From NCBI RefSeq assembly GCF_004791585.1, contig NZ_SRUU01000002.1:1-64000 (forward strand): a stretch of 64,000 nt of DNA. The letters run 5' to 3'. Of the stretch, positions 46,232-56,927 are shown one piece after another (within the stretch, counting starts at the first letter, position 1; each line of letters begins with the position of its first letter). The DNA comes from Mesorhizobium sp. M1C.F.Ca.ET.210.01.1.1. GTDB taxonomy: Bacteria > Pseudomonadota > Alphaproteobacteria > Rhizobiales > Rhizobiaceae. Under the pieces are notes generated by a model. That model saw only the letters and a program-made list of their open reading frames with translations, ran no database searches and was not told the DNA's origin. The position numbers were made by a program, and so were the translations under genes.

Positions 46232-46870
46232 TCACGAAGCCTGCCTAAGGCCGAGCTGGCCGGGATAACCCCGGTTGAGCACCGGCAGGAAGTGATTGCG
46301 GCGCTGCCTGATCACATTCAGCGTGTGCTCGGTGAAGGTGAGCAGCGTCGCCACGACCTGCTGGTTGCCATAGGTGCGCTGGTAACCGAGCGGCGTCGCC
46401 AGGAAATGCAGCTGCAGCGCCCGCAGCACCCACATCGGTTCGAACTCGATGATGACCTGGTTGACATTGCGCTTGAGGCCCCATTCGACGAAGCCGGCGA
46501 TCAGCTCGGTGCCGACCGTCGAGACGCCGCGCTTGCCGTCACGAAAGCCCGGCGCCACCGCATAGCGGGTCAGTTCCCAGACGCTCGGTCCTGAGGGGGA
46601 CGCCCCCTCGCAGAGATCAGACAGCACGTCGGTCAGAAGGTGCGCCCGCGTCGTCGGCAGCATGCGCTGGTAGCCGGCGAGTTCGCCGTTGCGGATGACG
46701 AGGTGATGTTCGGCCTCCTCATGATCGAACTGATCGATCTCTAAGCCATCCGGGCGATCGAGATCGGTCCACCCCATCTCCTCGACGAAGATCTTGTAGC
46801 GCAGGCGATGGACCGCTTCCCAAAGGTCGGGGCGTTCCATCAATTCCTGAGTGGTAAGGGAAAAAAGCAT
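46232..46870 (-). CDS. acyl-homoserine-lactone synthase, LuxI family
   Basis: 212 residues from the ATG at 46870 (TAGGAG upstream). The conserved N-terminal pocket is RLRYKIFVEEMGW with the acidic LEIDQFDHEEAEH following, then GYQRMLPTTRAHLLTD and VWELTRYAVAP with the invariant E-x-x-R. It couples S-adenosylmethionine with an acyl chain to make the quorum signal. Cotranscribed with the crotonase-like gene and downstream of luxR on the same strand. Its start and ribosome site were duplicated together with the adjacent luxR end. I recall mqsI as the name of the mesorhizobial counterpart. Confidence 0.93.
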   Translation of the reverse strand: MLFSLTTQELMERPDLWEAVHRLRYKIFVEEMGWTDLDRPDGLEIDQFDHEEAEHHLVIRNGELAGYQRMLPTTRAHLLTDVLSDLCEGASPSGPSVWELTRYAVAPGFRDGKRGVSTVGTELIAGFVEWGLKRNVNQVIIEFEPMWVLRALQLHFLATPLGYQRTYGNQQVVATLLTFTEHTLNVIRQRRNHFLPVLNRGYPGQLGLRQAS

Positions 46871-46923
46871 TAGCCGTCTCCTAGGCTTAAGAGGAAGATA
46901 CGGCCGGGCTTTCCCGAAAATAT

Positions 46924-46937
46924 TACGCGATCGCGTA
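46924..46937. promoter_or_regulatory. palindrome upstream of luxI, candidate lux box
   Basis: TACGCGATCGCGTA is a perfect 14-bp palindrome centred about 60 bases before the luxI ATG, the place where LuxR-type activators bind. The counterpart in copy 2 (CATGCGATGGCGTA, 47108-47121) has lost symmetry. Confidence 0.5.
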
Positions 46938-46967
46938 GGCAAGTATTTTTAGGCCAGCACGGCCGAC

Positions 46968-47047
46968 CTGGCTAATATAGCCACGCCTAATCGCCTCGGC
47001 GACAGCCCGCACACTGGGGAGGCACCGAGTTTGCTTTTGGCGTTAAG
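46968..47047 (-). pseudogene. decayed duplicate of the luxR 3' end
   Basis: Reads LNAKSKLGA like the functional gene, then shifts frame, then regains homology at the level of VAEAIRRGYIS, and the stop codon equivalent (TAG in the gene) is CAG here. It has no start and no complete domain. It is part of copy 1 of the tandem duplication. Confidence 0.8.
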
Positions 47048-47152
47048 AAAGCATTAGCCGTCTCCCGGGCCCAAGAGGAAGACACGGCCGAACTTTCCCG
47101 AAGATAGCATGCGATGGCGTAGGCAAGAATTTCTACGCCGGCCGCGGCCAGC

Positions 47153-47884
47153 CTAGCTAATATAGCCGCGCCTGATCGCCTCGGCGACTGCCTGCACCCG
47201 GTTGGCTGCACCCAGTTTGCTTTTGGCGTTAAGAAGATGTTTCTCGGAGGTATGCTCCGAGATGCCGAGAATTTGCGAAATCTCCCACTCGGACTTGCCG
47301 ACGGCCGCCCACTGCAGGCATTCGCGCTCGCGCGGTGTCAATTCAATGTGATCGATAACCTTGCCGGCCATCGTATGAAGCTGCATGGCGCGGCCGATGG
47401 CGTAGGTGGACGCCAGCGAAACCATCCCGAACTCGGCCTCCGACAACTCGACCGACTCACCACCCAGCGAGACCATGACGATCTGGCCGTCGAGCGTGAC
47501 CAGCGGAAAGGCGAGGCCGTCGCGAAGCTTGAATTCGCGGGCATCGCCCATGACCTCGTCGCTGCTCTTGTCGATGACGATGGCCTGCGAGGCCTCCCGC
47601 CACTGGAACGGGGCCTGCAATTGCTTCATATGGCTGACGACCGGATCATGGTCGACATAGTTGCGCGCCACGTAGCGCTCCAGCCACTCGCCCGGCCAGT
47701 CGCAGAGCAGCACGTGGTCCTTCTGCTGGCTGCGCGGCGTGCCGGGTTGCGGCACGGTGCCGGCCATCAGCGCCGTCAGCCCGAAACCCGAGGTGACGTC
47801 GAGCAACCGCTCGCATACCGCCTCCGCCGTGTTGGCATGCTGCAGTTGGTCTATGTATTCCAGAGTTCTATCGAACATGCTCAT
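47153..47884 (-). CDS. LuxR-family AHL-responsive transcriptional regulator
   Basis: 243 residues from ATG 47884. N-terminal autoinducer-binding domain (about 15-165) with conserved aromatic/Asp positions in CDWPGEWLERYVARNYVDHD and APFQWRE; C-terminal LuxR HTH (about 175-240) ELTPRERECLQWAAVGKSEW and GISEHTSEKHLLNAKSKLGA. It binds AHL and activates target promoters. It lies directly upstream of the luxI-crotonase pair, separated by a duplicated segment. Divergent from a periplasmic binding protein gene. Probable counterpart of the gene I recall as mqsR. Confidence 0.92.
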   Translation of the reverse strand: MSMFDRTLEYIDQLQHANTAEAVCERLLDVTSGFGLTALMAGTVPQPGTPRSQQKDHVLLCDWPGEWLERYVARNYVDHDPVVSHMKQLQAPFQWREASQAIVIDKSSDEVMGDAREFKLRDGLAFPLVTLDGQIVMVSLGGESVELSEAEFGMVSLASTYAIGRAMQLHTMAGKVIDHIELTPRERECLQWAAVGKSEWEISQILGISEHTSEKHLLNAKSKLGAANRVQAVAEAIRRGYIS

Positions 47885-48129
47885 CGCAACATCTACCCCA
47901 TGTTGCTGGTTCTGCTTCGTTGCCAACGGTAGATGCCCGAACCACCCTTCGCCATCAACCCCAGTTCGCAAGCTTTCTCGCGCCGCCGGTTATCTCCCCC
48001 GAGTCCAGCGCGCGCCGCCACTTGCGAATATGCTAAACCATACGCCTAATTCGCCCGTTTGAAATCAAAAACAATTGTGCCTGCTCTATTTTCGTACGAA
48101 AAGCCAAGAACATGACTGGGCGGAGCCTT

Positions 48130-48984
48130 ATGGTGACATTGCGGTGGATATTTCTGGCCCTGCTGCCGGCGCTGATCGGTGGGATGCCGCTCGCCGGCGC
48201 GACTCAGGCCGCGGAGCCGCAGGTGCCGGTGCTATGGGACGCCAAGGAGCGGCTGCCGAAGCCCGATGTTTCCGCGCTGCCAAGACTGAGATTCCTCACC
48301 ACCACCGACTTTCCGCCCTTCAACTTCCTCGACGGTTCGGGCCGGCTTTCGGGTTTCCACATCGACCTGGCGCGGGCTATCTGCGCTGAACTCGGCATCG
48401 TCGAGAAATGCCAGATCCAGGCCCTTCCCTGGAACGAGCTCGACGATGCGCTGCAGAAGGGCGAAGGCGAGGCGATCATCGCCGGCATCGCGGCGACGCC
48501 GGAAAGCCGCGGCAAATACGCGTTCTCGCGCTCCTACCTGCAGTTTCCGGCGCGCTTCGTCATGCAGAAGGCCAAGGCCTTCACCGAGCCGATCCTCGAC
48601 AAGCTGCGCAGCAAGCGGGTCGGCGTGATTGCAGGCTCGGCGCATGAGAAGATGCTGCGCGACTATTTCGGCACCGTGCAGGTCGTGCCCTTCGACAAGC
48701 CCGAAGACCTCTATGCGGACCTCAAGGCCGGCAAGATCGATGCCGCCTTCGGCGACGGCATGCGCTTTGCCTTCTGGCTCGGCGGCTCGGACGCCGCCGG
48801 CTGCTGCCGATTTGCCGGCGGCCCGTATCTGGCGCCGGAATATCTGGGCTCGGGCATGGCGATCGCCACCCGGGCGGGCGATCCGGCACTGGCGGCCGCC
48901 TTCGACTACGCGCTGCAGGAAATCTCGATCAACGGAACGTTCGCCGAGTTCTACCTGCGCTACTTCCCGGTGAGTTTCTTCTGA
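48130..48984 (+). CDS. family 3 periplasmic substrate-binding protein
   Basis: 284 residues from the ATG at 48130 (GGGCGGAG upstream); an ATG at 48112 would add six residues. Signal peptide (TLRWIFLALLPALIGGMPLA, cut near ATQAA-EP), then FLTTTDFPPFNFLDGSGRLS, GFHIDLARAICAELG, GEGEAIIAGIAATPESRGKY and AFSRSYLQFPARFV of the polar amino-acid-binding fold. A Cys pair (AAGCCRF) and the ending NGTFAEFYLRYFPVSFF are notable. Ligand unknown, and no permease adjoins. It starts 245 bp from the divergent luxR. Confidence 0.88.
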   Translation: MVTLRWIFLALLPALIGGMPLAGATQAAEPQVPVLWDAKERLPKPDVSALPRLRFLTTTDFPPFNFLDGSGRLSGFHIDLARAICAELGIVEKCQIQALPWNELDDALQKGEGEAIIAGIAATPESRGKYAFSRSYLQFPARFVMQKAKAFTEPILDKLRSKRVGVIAGSAHEKMLRDYFGTVQVVPFDKPEDLYADLKAGKIDAAFGDGMRFAFWLGGSDAAGCCRFAGGPYLAPEYLGSGMAIATRAGDPALAAAFDYALQEISINGTFAEFYLRYFPVSFF

Positions 48985-49050
48985 GGGCTGCCGATATTCA
49001 GGCGATGCCGGCCTGACCTGAACCTCAGCGGCCTTCGGTCCGTGCCTTTG

Positions 49051-49464
49051 TCAGGTCAGCGTGCGCAGGCGCGCCTTGGCCGCGCGAGCAATGGCGGCGA
49101 CTGTCAGCGTGTCGAGATCGAGCTTGAGGCGGATGAGCTGCAGCACCCGCACCTCCTCCATGCGCATTTCGAGATCGACGGCCGCGACCTCGAAAGCAGC
49201 GGCGTAAGCAGTGTCCCGCAGCCGCTCCGGCAGCGTCTCGGCGACACGCGCGAGCACGCCCTCCAGCCCAGCCTTGTCATGCAGCGCCTTCTGGCATTCC
49301 TGCGCCACCGCAACCAGCTTGTCCTGATTGAAATCGACGAAAACCGGCCAGGAGCGGACGACGTCGCCGATCCGCGCCAGTTCGACATCAGTCATGTCGC
49401 GGTCGGACGCCGAGGTGATGACCATCAGGTAGATCAGGGCTTCATGCGGCGTCAGCGAAGGCAT
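49051..49464 (-). CDS. TerB-like tellurite-resistance family protein
   Basis: 137 residues, all helical. LTPHEALIYLMVITSASDRD with conserved acidic residues, MTDVELARIGDVVRSWPVF, AYAAAFEVAAVDLEMRMEEV and RVLQLIRLKLDLD match the TerB/DjlA-N fold, in which acidic residues can bind metal. Function is unknown outside ter operons, and no other ter gene is present. AAGGAG lies before the ATG at 49464. Divergent from lysS. Confidence 0.8.
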   Translation of the reverse strand: MPSLTPHEALIYLMVITSASDRDMTDVELARIGDVVRSWPVFVDFNQDKLVAVAQECQKALHDKAGLEGVLARVAETLPERLRDTAYAAAFEVAAVDLEMRMEEVRVLQLIRLKLDLDTLTVAAIARAAKARLRTLT

Positions 49465-49621
49465 TCAAAACTCCTTGATACATCGCGCTCCAACGTAGGA
49501 GCGCCATTGTCGCGCCGCAAGGAAAACCGCCGCAAATCGTTGACGCTCCGGCCAGTCGCGCCTAGAGACCGGTTGAAAAACCTCATCGCGGCGAAAGCCG
49601 GCACATGACTGGAACTTTGAC

Positions 49622-51271
49622 ATGACGGGATCAAACATCATCGATCTCAATCCCGAGATGCTTGCGGCCGCCGCCGAAAGCAAGGCTTGGCCGTTCGAAG
49701 AAGCCAAGAAGATCATTGCCCGCTACAGGGACAAGGATTTTCCCGAGACCGTCCTGTTCGAGACCGGCTACGGCCCGTCCGGCCTGCCGCATATCGGCAC
49801 GTTCGGCGAGGTGGCGCGCACCACCATGGTGCGGCACGCCTTCCGGGTGCTGACCGGGGACAGGGTCAAGACCAAGCTGTTGTGTTTTTCCGACGACATG
49901 GACGGCATGCGCAAGATCCCCGACAACGTGCCGGATCGCGCTGCGCTGGAGCCCTACCTGCACAAGCCGCTTACGGCGGTGCCCAATCCGTTCGGCGGCG
50001 ACTATGCAAGCTTCGCCGACCACAACAACGCGATGCTGTGCCGCTTCCTCGACACCTTCGGCTTCGACTACGAATTCGCCAGCGCAACCCAATATTACAA
50101 GTCCGGCCGCTTCGACGAAGTGCTGCTGCGCGCGGCCGAGCGCTATGACCAGATCATGGCGGTGATGCTGCCGACGCTTGGCCCGGAGCGCCAGGCGACC
50201 TACAGCCCGTTCCTGCCGATCTCGCCGAAGAGCGGCCGCGTGCTCTATGTGCCGATGAAGCATGTCGACGCCAAGGCCGGCACCATCACCTTCGACGATG
50301 AAGGCACCGAGACGACGCTGCCGGTCACCGGCGGCAAGGTGAAGCTGCAGTGGAAGCCGGATTTCGGCATGCGCTGGGCGGCGCTCGGCGTCGATTTCGA
50401 GATGTTCGGCAAGGACCACCAGACAAATGCGGCGGTCTACGACCGCATCTGCAACATCCTTGGCGGGCGCGCGCCGGAGCATTTCGTCTACGAGCTGTTC
50501 CTCGACGAGAACGGCCAGAAGATCTCAAAGTCGAAGGGCAACGGCCTGACCATCGACGAGTGGCTGACCTATGCGCCGACCGAAAGCCTCGGCCTCTACA
50601 TGTACCAGCGGCCGCGGCAGGCCAAGAAGCTCTATTTCGACGTCATCCCGAAGGCCGTCGACGAGTACTATTCCTTCCTTGGCGCCTACCCGCGGCAGGA
50701 CTGGAAGGAGCGGCTCGGCAACCCTGTCTGGCACATGCATGACGGCAATCCGCCGGCCATCGACCTGCCGGTGCCGTTCGCGCTGCTGCTCAATCTGGTC
50801 AGCGCGTCCAACGCGCATGACAAGGCGGTGCTGTGGGGCTTCATCTCGCGGCACGCGCCGGGCGTGACGCCGAAGACGCATCCGGAGCTCGACCGGCTGA
50901 CAGGCTACGCGATCCGCTATTTCGACGACTTCGTGAAGCCGACCAAGGTTTATCGCACCCCCGACGCAGTGGAAAAGGAAGCGCTGGCGAAGCTTTCGGA
51001 GGCGCTCGGCGCGCTACCGCAGGCTGCGGACGGCGAGTCGATCCAGAACGCGGCGCTCAACGTCGCGCGGCGGATCGAGCGCTATCAGGACCATTCCAAG
51101 CAGAGCCCGGAAGGCGGACCCGGCGTGTCGGTCGCCTTCTTCCAGATGATCTACCAGGTGCTGATCGGGCAGGAACGCGGGCCGCGCTTCGGTTCCTTCG
51201 CGGCGCTCTACGGCATCGCCGAAACGCGCGCGCTCATTGAGCGGGCGCTGGCTGGTCAACTGGCGGCGTAG
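49622..51271 (+). CDS. lysS: lysyl-tRNA synthetase, class I
   Basis: 549 residues of the archaeal-type class I LysRS, which most alphaproteobacteria use instead of class II. The HIGH motif reads [10 protein letters not shown] (54-63) and the KMSKS motif reads [13 protein letters not shown] (about 299-311). [13 protein letters not shown] and [10 protein letters not shown] are also conserved. It charges tRNA-Lys in the cytosol. The ATG at 49622 directly follows an AACTTTGAC stretch. Its 3' end overlaps the convergent SNase-like gene by 38 bases. Confidence 0.97.
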   Translation: MTGSNIIDLNPEMLAAAAESKAWPFEEAKKIIARYRDKDFPETVLFETGYGPSGLPHIGTFGEVARTTMVRHAFRVLTGDRVKTKLLCFSDDMDGMRKIPDNVPDRAALEPYLHKPLTAVPNPFGGDYASFADHNNAMLCRFLDTFGFDYEFASATQYYKSGRFDEVLLRAAERYDQIMAVMLPTLGPERQATYSPFLPISPKSGRVLYVPMKHVDAKAGTITFDDEGTETTLPVTGGKVKLQWKPDFGMRWAALGVDFEMFGKDHQTNAAVYDRICNILGGRAPEHFVYELFLDENGQKISKSKGNGLTIDEWLTYAPTESLGLYMYQRPRQAKKLYFDVIPKAVDEYYSFLGAYPRQDWKERLGNPVWHMHDGNPPAIDLPVPFALLLNLVSASNAHDKAVLWGFISRHAPGVTPKTHPELDRLTGYAIRYFDDFVKPTKVYRTPDAVEKEALAKLSEALGALPQAADGESIQNAALNVARRIERYQDHSKQSPEGGPGVSVAFFQMIYQVLIGQERGPRFGSFAALYGIAETRALIERALAGQLAA

Positions 51272-52151
51272 GGGCGCCGTCCTCCGCCGGCAGGATGGAA
51301 TTCGGCGCGGCAGGCGCCTGGCCGGTGGCGGCCGGTAGAGCCGGCAGGCCGCCGAGGTTCGGAGCCGCGCCGAAAATGCCTTTCTTCGCCGCGCGCGCCC
51401 TGTCGCCTGACTCGGCATAGGGGCCGCCTTGCGCGGCACGCGCCCAGCCGTTTTCCACCAGCCACTCGCCGATATCCTTGTTGCCGACCCGGCATTCGGC
51501 CGAGATGGTGTCGCGGCCGCCCTCCGGCGGCACCGCGCAGACCACGGTGCGTCCGCGCAGGAAAGCGCGGAACGCCGTCCTGGCGCGCGCGCCGCAAGCC
51601 CAGGATTCGCCTTCGTCGCTGCAGGTTTCGTCCGCCTTGACGACGTCGATGCCCGATACGGCGACCGCGTAGCCTTCTGCCTCGATGAGGCCGGCGGCGG
51701 TGGCGACCGGCTGGAGCAACTTGGTGCCGTTCCAGTCGCCGGGCATTTTCAGCTTGGGCGGCCTGGGCGGGCCGGCCAACGCCAGATCGCTGAGCGGCGC
51801 GCGCGGCTCGACCCGTTCCAACAGCTCCTCGGAAAGTTCGGGCGGCGCCACCACCTCCGGATCGATCGCCCGCGAATGGGCCGCCGGTTTCGGTGGCTGC
51901 GGAGAGCCCGGCGCGGGGATGGCGGAGGTTGCCGGTTCCTTGACCGCTGGTTCCTGGGTCGTTGGTTCCTGAGTCGCCGGGTCCTGGGGCGCCGCGTCGA
52001 GGTCTTGGCCGAGGATGGCGTCGGCGGCAGGATCGATCTGATCGACCGCAACGACGCTTTCGCTGCCCTTCAGGGAACGGCCTCCGGCAACGACCAGCGC
52101 TGCCATTGCCGGGACCGCCAGAAGCGCGAGGGCAAGATGGAGGACCCGCAC
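51234..52151 (-). CDS. SNase-like (thermonuclease-fold) secreted/anchored protein
   Basis: 305 residues from a GTG at 52151, ten bases after the repressor stop. An N-terminal hydrophobic anchor ([20 protein letters not shown]) is followed by a Pro/Glu/Thr-rich linker with near-repeats ([20 protein letters not shown]), then an SNase-like fold (about 160-270: [54 protein letters not shown]) and another Pro/Ala-rich tail. The active-site Arg and Asp-Ala-Pro-Glu motif of true nucleases are not seen, so catalysis is doubtful. It probably acts in the periplasm. Cotranscribed with the LexA-like gene. Confidence 0.75.
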   Translation of the reverse strand: MRVLHLALALLAVPAMAALVVAGGRSLKGSESVVAVDQIDPAADAILGQDLDAAPQDPATQEPTTQEPAVKEPATSAIPAPGSPQPPKPAAHSRAIDPEVVAPPELSEELLERVEPRAPLSDLALAGPPRPPKLKMPGDWNGTKLLQPVATAAGLIEAEGYAVAVSGIDVVKADETCSDEGESWACGARARTAFRAFLRGRTVVCAVPPEGGRDTISAECRVGNKDIGEWLVENGWARAAQGGPYAESGDRARAAKKGIFGAAPNLGGLPALPAATGQAPAAPNSILPAEDGAPTPPVDQPAPAQ

Positions 52152-52161
52152 CTGTCCGGAC

Positions 52162-52803
52162 CTACTGGCTTGCCCAGACGATCCGCGCCACCCATTCGAC
52201 ATCGCGCATCGGGATGTCGCGGTCCGGGTGGACGGGATTGAGCGAGACCAGCACGATCGACTTCGCGGTTTGCCGGTCGAGCACCTTGGCCATGACCTCG
52301 CCGGCAGTCGTCTTGACGACAACGCGGTCGCCCTTGCGCGTCGGCGCGCCCGGCTCGACGATCAGCACGTCGCCGTTGCGGTAGAGCGGCAGCATGGAAT
52401 CGCCCTGGACTTTCAGCGCATAGGAGGTTTCCGCCGTCCGCGTCGGAAGCTCGACCAGATCCCAGCCCTGCCCCGAGGGATAGCCGGCATCGTCGAAGAA
52501 GCCGCCTGCGCCCGCCTGGGCAAAGCCAAGCAGGGGCACCGCCACGCGCGGCTGCGGCACTGCGGAGCCGCCGCGACCTTCGACCAGTATAGTGAATTCT
52601 TCCAGCGAGGCGCCGGTGGCCTCGATGATCTTGGCCAGCGACTCGGTGGACGGCCAGCGCGGCCGGCCGTCGGAGGACAGACGTTTCGACTTGTTGAAAG
52701 CGGTGGAATCGAGGCCCGCGCGCCTGGCGAGACCGGAAGCCGACAGCGAATAGCGCTCGGCAAGAGCGTCGATTGCGGCCCAGACGCGATCGTGTGAGAG
52801 CAA
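52162..52803 (-). CDS. LexA/CI-like S24-family repressor
   Basis: 213 residues. N-terminal HTH (LSASGLARRAGLDSTAFNKS, about 20-40, followed by a Trp-Pro-Ser-Thr motif), a linker with an Ala-Gly pair (AQAGAGG, 96-102) suitable for self-cleavage, and an S24 peptidase domain with S136 in VQGDSMLPLYRNGD and K173 in GEVMAKVL. Such repressors cleave themselves on RecA activation or other stress. It is followed by the SNase-like gene in an apparent operon, and could equally regulate distant genes; no phage genes are nearby. Confidence 0.88.
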   Translation of the reverse strand: MLSHDRVWAAIDALAERYSLSASGLARRAGLDSTAFNKSKRLSSDGRPRWPSTESLAKIIEATGASLEEFTILVEGRGGSAVPQPRVAVPLLGFAQAGAGGFFDDAGYPSGQGWDLVELPTRTAETSYALKVQGDSMLPLYRNGDVLIVEPGAPTRKGDRVVVKTTAGEVMAKVLDRQTAKSIVLVSLNPVHPDRDIPMRDVEWVARIVWASQ

Positions 52804-52897
52804 AACCGCTCTCCTTCGAAACAGGAAAAAATGCCTCAGCGCTGTCTAGCGCGCGACCATGCGATTGTCCACCGGCGAAGCGCCGGATTGCCGACAA

Positions 52898-53440
52898 TTA
52901 AGCCCCTTTGGCAAGTTTCCGCAAATTCTGATGAGAGGCCATGAAAGCCTGCTCGGCTTCCGTCGGCCGGCGCGGTTGCGCGGAACGCCCAAGCGCGGCG
53001 ACGACCTCGTCGATCTCGAGAAAGCGGCGGCCACGGCGGTCATAGACGCCGCCGGCGGTCATGATCAGCGCGGCCGTCTCGCCATTGTCGAGGACGAATC
53101 GGTGCTTGCCGATGACCGAGGTGCCTTCCCAGGTTTCGATCGACGACACCACCTCGAAGCGGCGCCACAGCCTGATCTCGCGCACATAGGCAACCTGCAG
53201 CCCGCCGATCATCGGCGCCCAGCCATTTTTACGCGCCAGCGCGATCAGGCCGGCACGCAGGAAGATGTCGATCCGGCCGAGATCGGCCAGCATCATGTAG
53301 CGGGCATTGTTGAGATGGCTGTTGAAATCGATGTCGGTTGGCAGGCAGCGGAAAGCCAGCCGGCTTTCGCCGCCGATCGAGTAGGGGCCACGGCTTCGCG
53401 CCGTGGCCATCATGCGCGCCATGCGCGCCCAGACGTACAT
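52898..53440 (-). CDS. hotdog-fold acyl-CoA thioesterase
   Basis: 180 residues. LAFRCLPTDIDFNSHLNNAR (about 29-48) then YMMLADLGRID is the 4HBT signature with the catalytic Asp and His; WAPMIGGLQVAYVREIRLWR and SVIGKHRFVLDNGE complete the hotdog fold. It hydrolyses acyl-CoA or acyl-ACP thioesters. It follows the fadB-like gene by 12 bp, so it belongs to the beta-oxidation operon and could release CoA when acyl-CoA accumulates. Confidence 0.85.
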   Translation of the reverse strand: MYVWARMARMMATARSRGPYSIGGESRLAFRCLPTDIDFNSHLNNARYMMLADLGRIDIFLRAGLIALARKNGWAPMIGGLQVAYVREIRLWRRFEVVSSIETWEGTSVIGKHRFVLDNGETAALIMTAGGVYDRRGRRFLEIDEVVAALGRSAQPRRPTEAEQAFMASHQNLRKLAKGA

Positions 53441-53452
53441 CTGCGTCGGCCG

Positions 53453-55672
53453 TCAGGCTGCCTGCTTGACCTCGCCCTTCTGGTAGGGGTCGAAGCGCTG
53501 GTAGAAGGTCTCGCCCTTCTCGGCCATGTCGAGCAAAAGCTTGGGCGCCTTGAACTCGGCGCCGTACTTCTTCTGCAGGCCCTTGGCGATCTTTACGAAA
53601 CGCTTGGCGCCGATGCCGTCGATGTAGGAGAGCGCGCCGCCAGTGAAGGGAGCGAAGCCGAAGGCGAGGATCGAGCCGACGTCGGCCTCGCGCGGATCGG
53701 TGACGATCCCCTCTTCCATGACGCGAACCGCTTCCAGAGCGATGGTGACCAGCAAGCGCTCCTTGAGCTCCTCATAGTCGACCTTCTCCGGCTTGAGCTG
53801 CGGATAGAGGTCCTTGAGGCCCGGCCACAGCTTCTTCTTCGCCGGCTTGGCCGGATAGTCGTAAAAGCCCTTGCCGTTCTTGCGGCCGAAGCGGCCATGC
53901 GTGTCGACCATGGTGTTGATGAGCGCCATCTGGTTCGGATCAACCGCCTTCTCGCCGAGATCCTTGATGGTCTGCTTCATGATCTTCTGGGCAAGGTCGA
54001 TGGCGGTCTCGTCGGTCAGCGCCAGCGGGCCGACCGGCATGCCGGCAGCCTTGGCGGCATTCTCGATCATCGCCGCCGGAACGCCCTCGATCAGCATCTT
54101 GTAGGCTTCCGACATGTAGCGCAGCACGCAGCGGTTGACGTAGAAGCCGCGCGTGTCGTTGACGACGATCGGCGTCTTCTTGATGGCGCGCACGAAATCG
54201 ATGGCGACGGCGAGCGCCTTGTCGCCCGTCTTCTTGCCGAGGATGATCTCGACCAGCATCATCTTGTCGACCGGCGAAAAGAAGTGGATGCCGACGAAAT
54301 TCTTCGGCCGCGCCGAATTCTTCGCCAGCGACGTGATCGGGATGGTCGAGGTGTTGGAGGCAAAGATCGCCGAGGACTTCAGCACCGCTTCCGCCTTCTC
54401 GGTGGCCAGCTTCTTGACGGCCGAATCCTCGAAGACGGCCTCGACGACGAGGTCGCAGCCGGCAAGGTCGGCATAGTCGGCTGTCGGCGTGATCAGCGAC
54501 AGCAACTTGTCCTTCTCCTCGGGCTTGGCGCGACCCTTCTTCACCTGGTCCGCCATCAGGCTGTCGGAATGCGCCTTGCCCTTCTCGGCCGATTCCATAT
54601 CACGGTCGAGCAGCACCACAGGGATGCCGGCCTTAGCCGTGACATAGGCAATGCCCGCGCCCATGAAGCCGGCGCCGAGAATGCCGATCTTCTTGAACCT
54701 GGTGTCCGGCACGCCGGACGGACGGCGCGCGCCCTTGTTCAGTTCCTGGAGTGAGATGAAGAGCGAGCGGATCATCGCCGCCGCTTCCTTGGTCTGCATG
54801 ATCTCGGTGAAGTAGCGCTGCTCGATCTTCAGCGCCGTGTCGAAAGGAACCAGCAGGCCTTCATAGACGCATTTCAGGATCGCAGCGGCCGCCGGGTAGT
54901 TGCCGTAGGTCTCGCGGCGCAGGATGGCGATGGCCGGCGGCCAAAGATTGGCGCCGGCCGCCGAATAGATCGGCCCGCCGGGCAGCTTGAAGCCCTTCTC
55001 GTCCCAGGGCGCCACCGGCTTCAGGCCGTTCCTGATCATCGCCTTGGCGGTCTCGACGAGCTTCTTCGGCTCGGCGATCTCGTGGATCAGGCCCATCGAC
55101 TTGGCTTTCTGCGGCGTGAGATTCTGGCCGGTCGTCAGCATCTGCAGCGCCTGCTGCTGGTCGGTCAGCCGCGGCACGCGCTGGGTGCCGCCGGCGCCCG
55201 GGAAGATGCCGATCTTCACCTCGGGAAGCGCCATCCTCACCTTGTCGGAATCGGCGGCGACGCGGCCGTGGCAGGCGAGCGACATCTCGAAGGCGCCACC
55301 CATGCAGGTGCCGTTGATCGCCGATACCCACGGCTTGCCGGAGGTCTCGATCTTGCGGAACAGGCCGGTCATGTAGCCGGCATTGTCGAACAGCGCCTTG
55401 GTCGCCTTCTCGAGGTCCTTCTCCTTGTCGACGGCGAAGGTGGCGAGCATCTTCTGCAGCATGGTGATGTCGGCGCCGCCCGAGAAAGTGTCCTTGCCGG
55501 AGGTGATCACCGCGCCCTTGACGGCGGCGTCGCCGGCCACCTTATCGACGATGGAATTGAGCTCGCGCATCGCCTCCTCGGTGAAGACATTCATCGAGCG
55601 TCCCGGCATGTCCCAAGTGATCAGCGCGATGCCGTCGGCGTCGATGTCGAGGGTGAAATTTGTGTGGCTCAT
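53453..55672 (-). CDS. fadB: trifunctional-type enoyl-CoA hydratase / 3-hydroxyacyl-CoA dehydrogenase
   Basis: 739 residues. Residues 1-190 are crotonase-like ([40 protein letters not shown] with [21 protein letters not shown]), including both hydratase Glu positions. From about 325 an NAD-binding domain ([20 protein letters not shown]), [26 protein letters not shown] and two C-terminal dehydrogenase domains follow. It carries out the two middle steps of fatty-acid beta-oxidation together with the adjacent thiolase. GGGGAGAG lies before the ATG. Symbol given by family; fadJ would be the alternative. Confidence 0.93.
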   Translation of the reverse strand: MSHTNFTLDIDADGIALITWDMPGRSMNVFTEEAMRELNSIVDKVAGDAAVKGAVITSGKDTFSGGADITMLQKMLATFAVDKEKDLEKATKALFDNAGYMTGLFRKIETSGKPWVSAINGTCMGGAFEMSLACHGRVAADSDKVRMALPEVKIGIFPGAGGTQRVPRLTDQQQALQMLTTGQNLTPQKAKSMGLIHEIAEPKKLVETAKAMIRNGLKPVAPWDEKGFKLPGGPIYSAAGANLWPPAIAILRRETYGNYPAAAAILKCVYEGLLVPFDTALKIEQRYFTEIMQTKEAAAMIRSLFISLQELNKGARRPSGVPDTRFKKIGILGAGFMGAGIAYVTAKAGIPVVLLDRDMESAEKGKAHSDSLMADQVKKGRAKPEEKDKLLSLITPTADYADLAGCDLVVEAVFEDSAVKKLATEKAEAVLKSSAIFASNTSTIPITSLAKNSARPKNFVGIHFFSPVDKMMLVEIILGKKTGDKALAVAIDFVRAIKKTPIVVNDTRGFYVNRCVLRYMSEAYKMLIEGVPAAMIENAAKAAGMPVGPLALTDETAIDLAQKIMKQTIKDLGEKAVDPNQMALINTMVDTHGRFGRKNGKGFYDYPAKPAKKKLWPGLKDLYPQLKPEKVDYEELKERLLVTIALEAVRVMEEGIVTDPREADVGSILAFGFAPFTGGALSYIDGIGAKRFVKIAKGLQKKYGAEFKAPKLLLDMAEKGETFYQRFDPYQKGEVKQAA

Positions 55673-55687
55673 CTTTTTCTCTCCCCG

Positions 55688-56896
<1,209 letters not shown>

Positions 56897-56927
56897 TTTT
56901 CTGCTCCTTGGGTTTGCCGAACGCCGC

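Larger units (their letters stand above)
46867..47235 (-). repeat. imperfect tandem duplication at the luxR-luxI junction
   Basis: Copy 1 is 46867-47050 and copy 2 is 47051-47235, offset 184-186 bases. Each runs from GCATTAGCCGTCTCC (luxI start and ribosome site) through AGAGGAAGA.ACGGCCG, CTTTCCCGAA, GCGTAGGCAAG and GCTAATATAGCC to TTGCTTTTGGCGTTAAGAA (luxR coding). Copy 2 contains the functional luxR 3' end; copy 1 contains the functional luxI start. Several substitutions and small indels show that the duplication is not recent. Confidence 0.9.

Noticed and set aside
48024..48054. GCGAAT...ATTCGC between luxR and the binding-protein gene as a lux box
   Set aside because: The spacing (19 bases) does not fit a lux box and the arms do not match the palindrome upstream of luxI.
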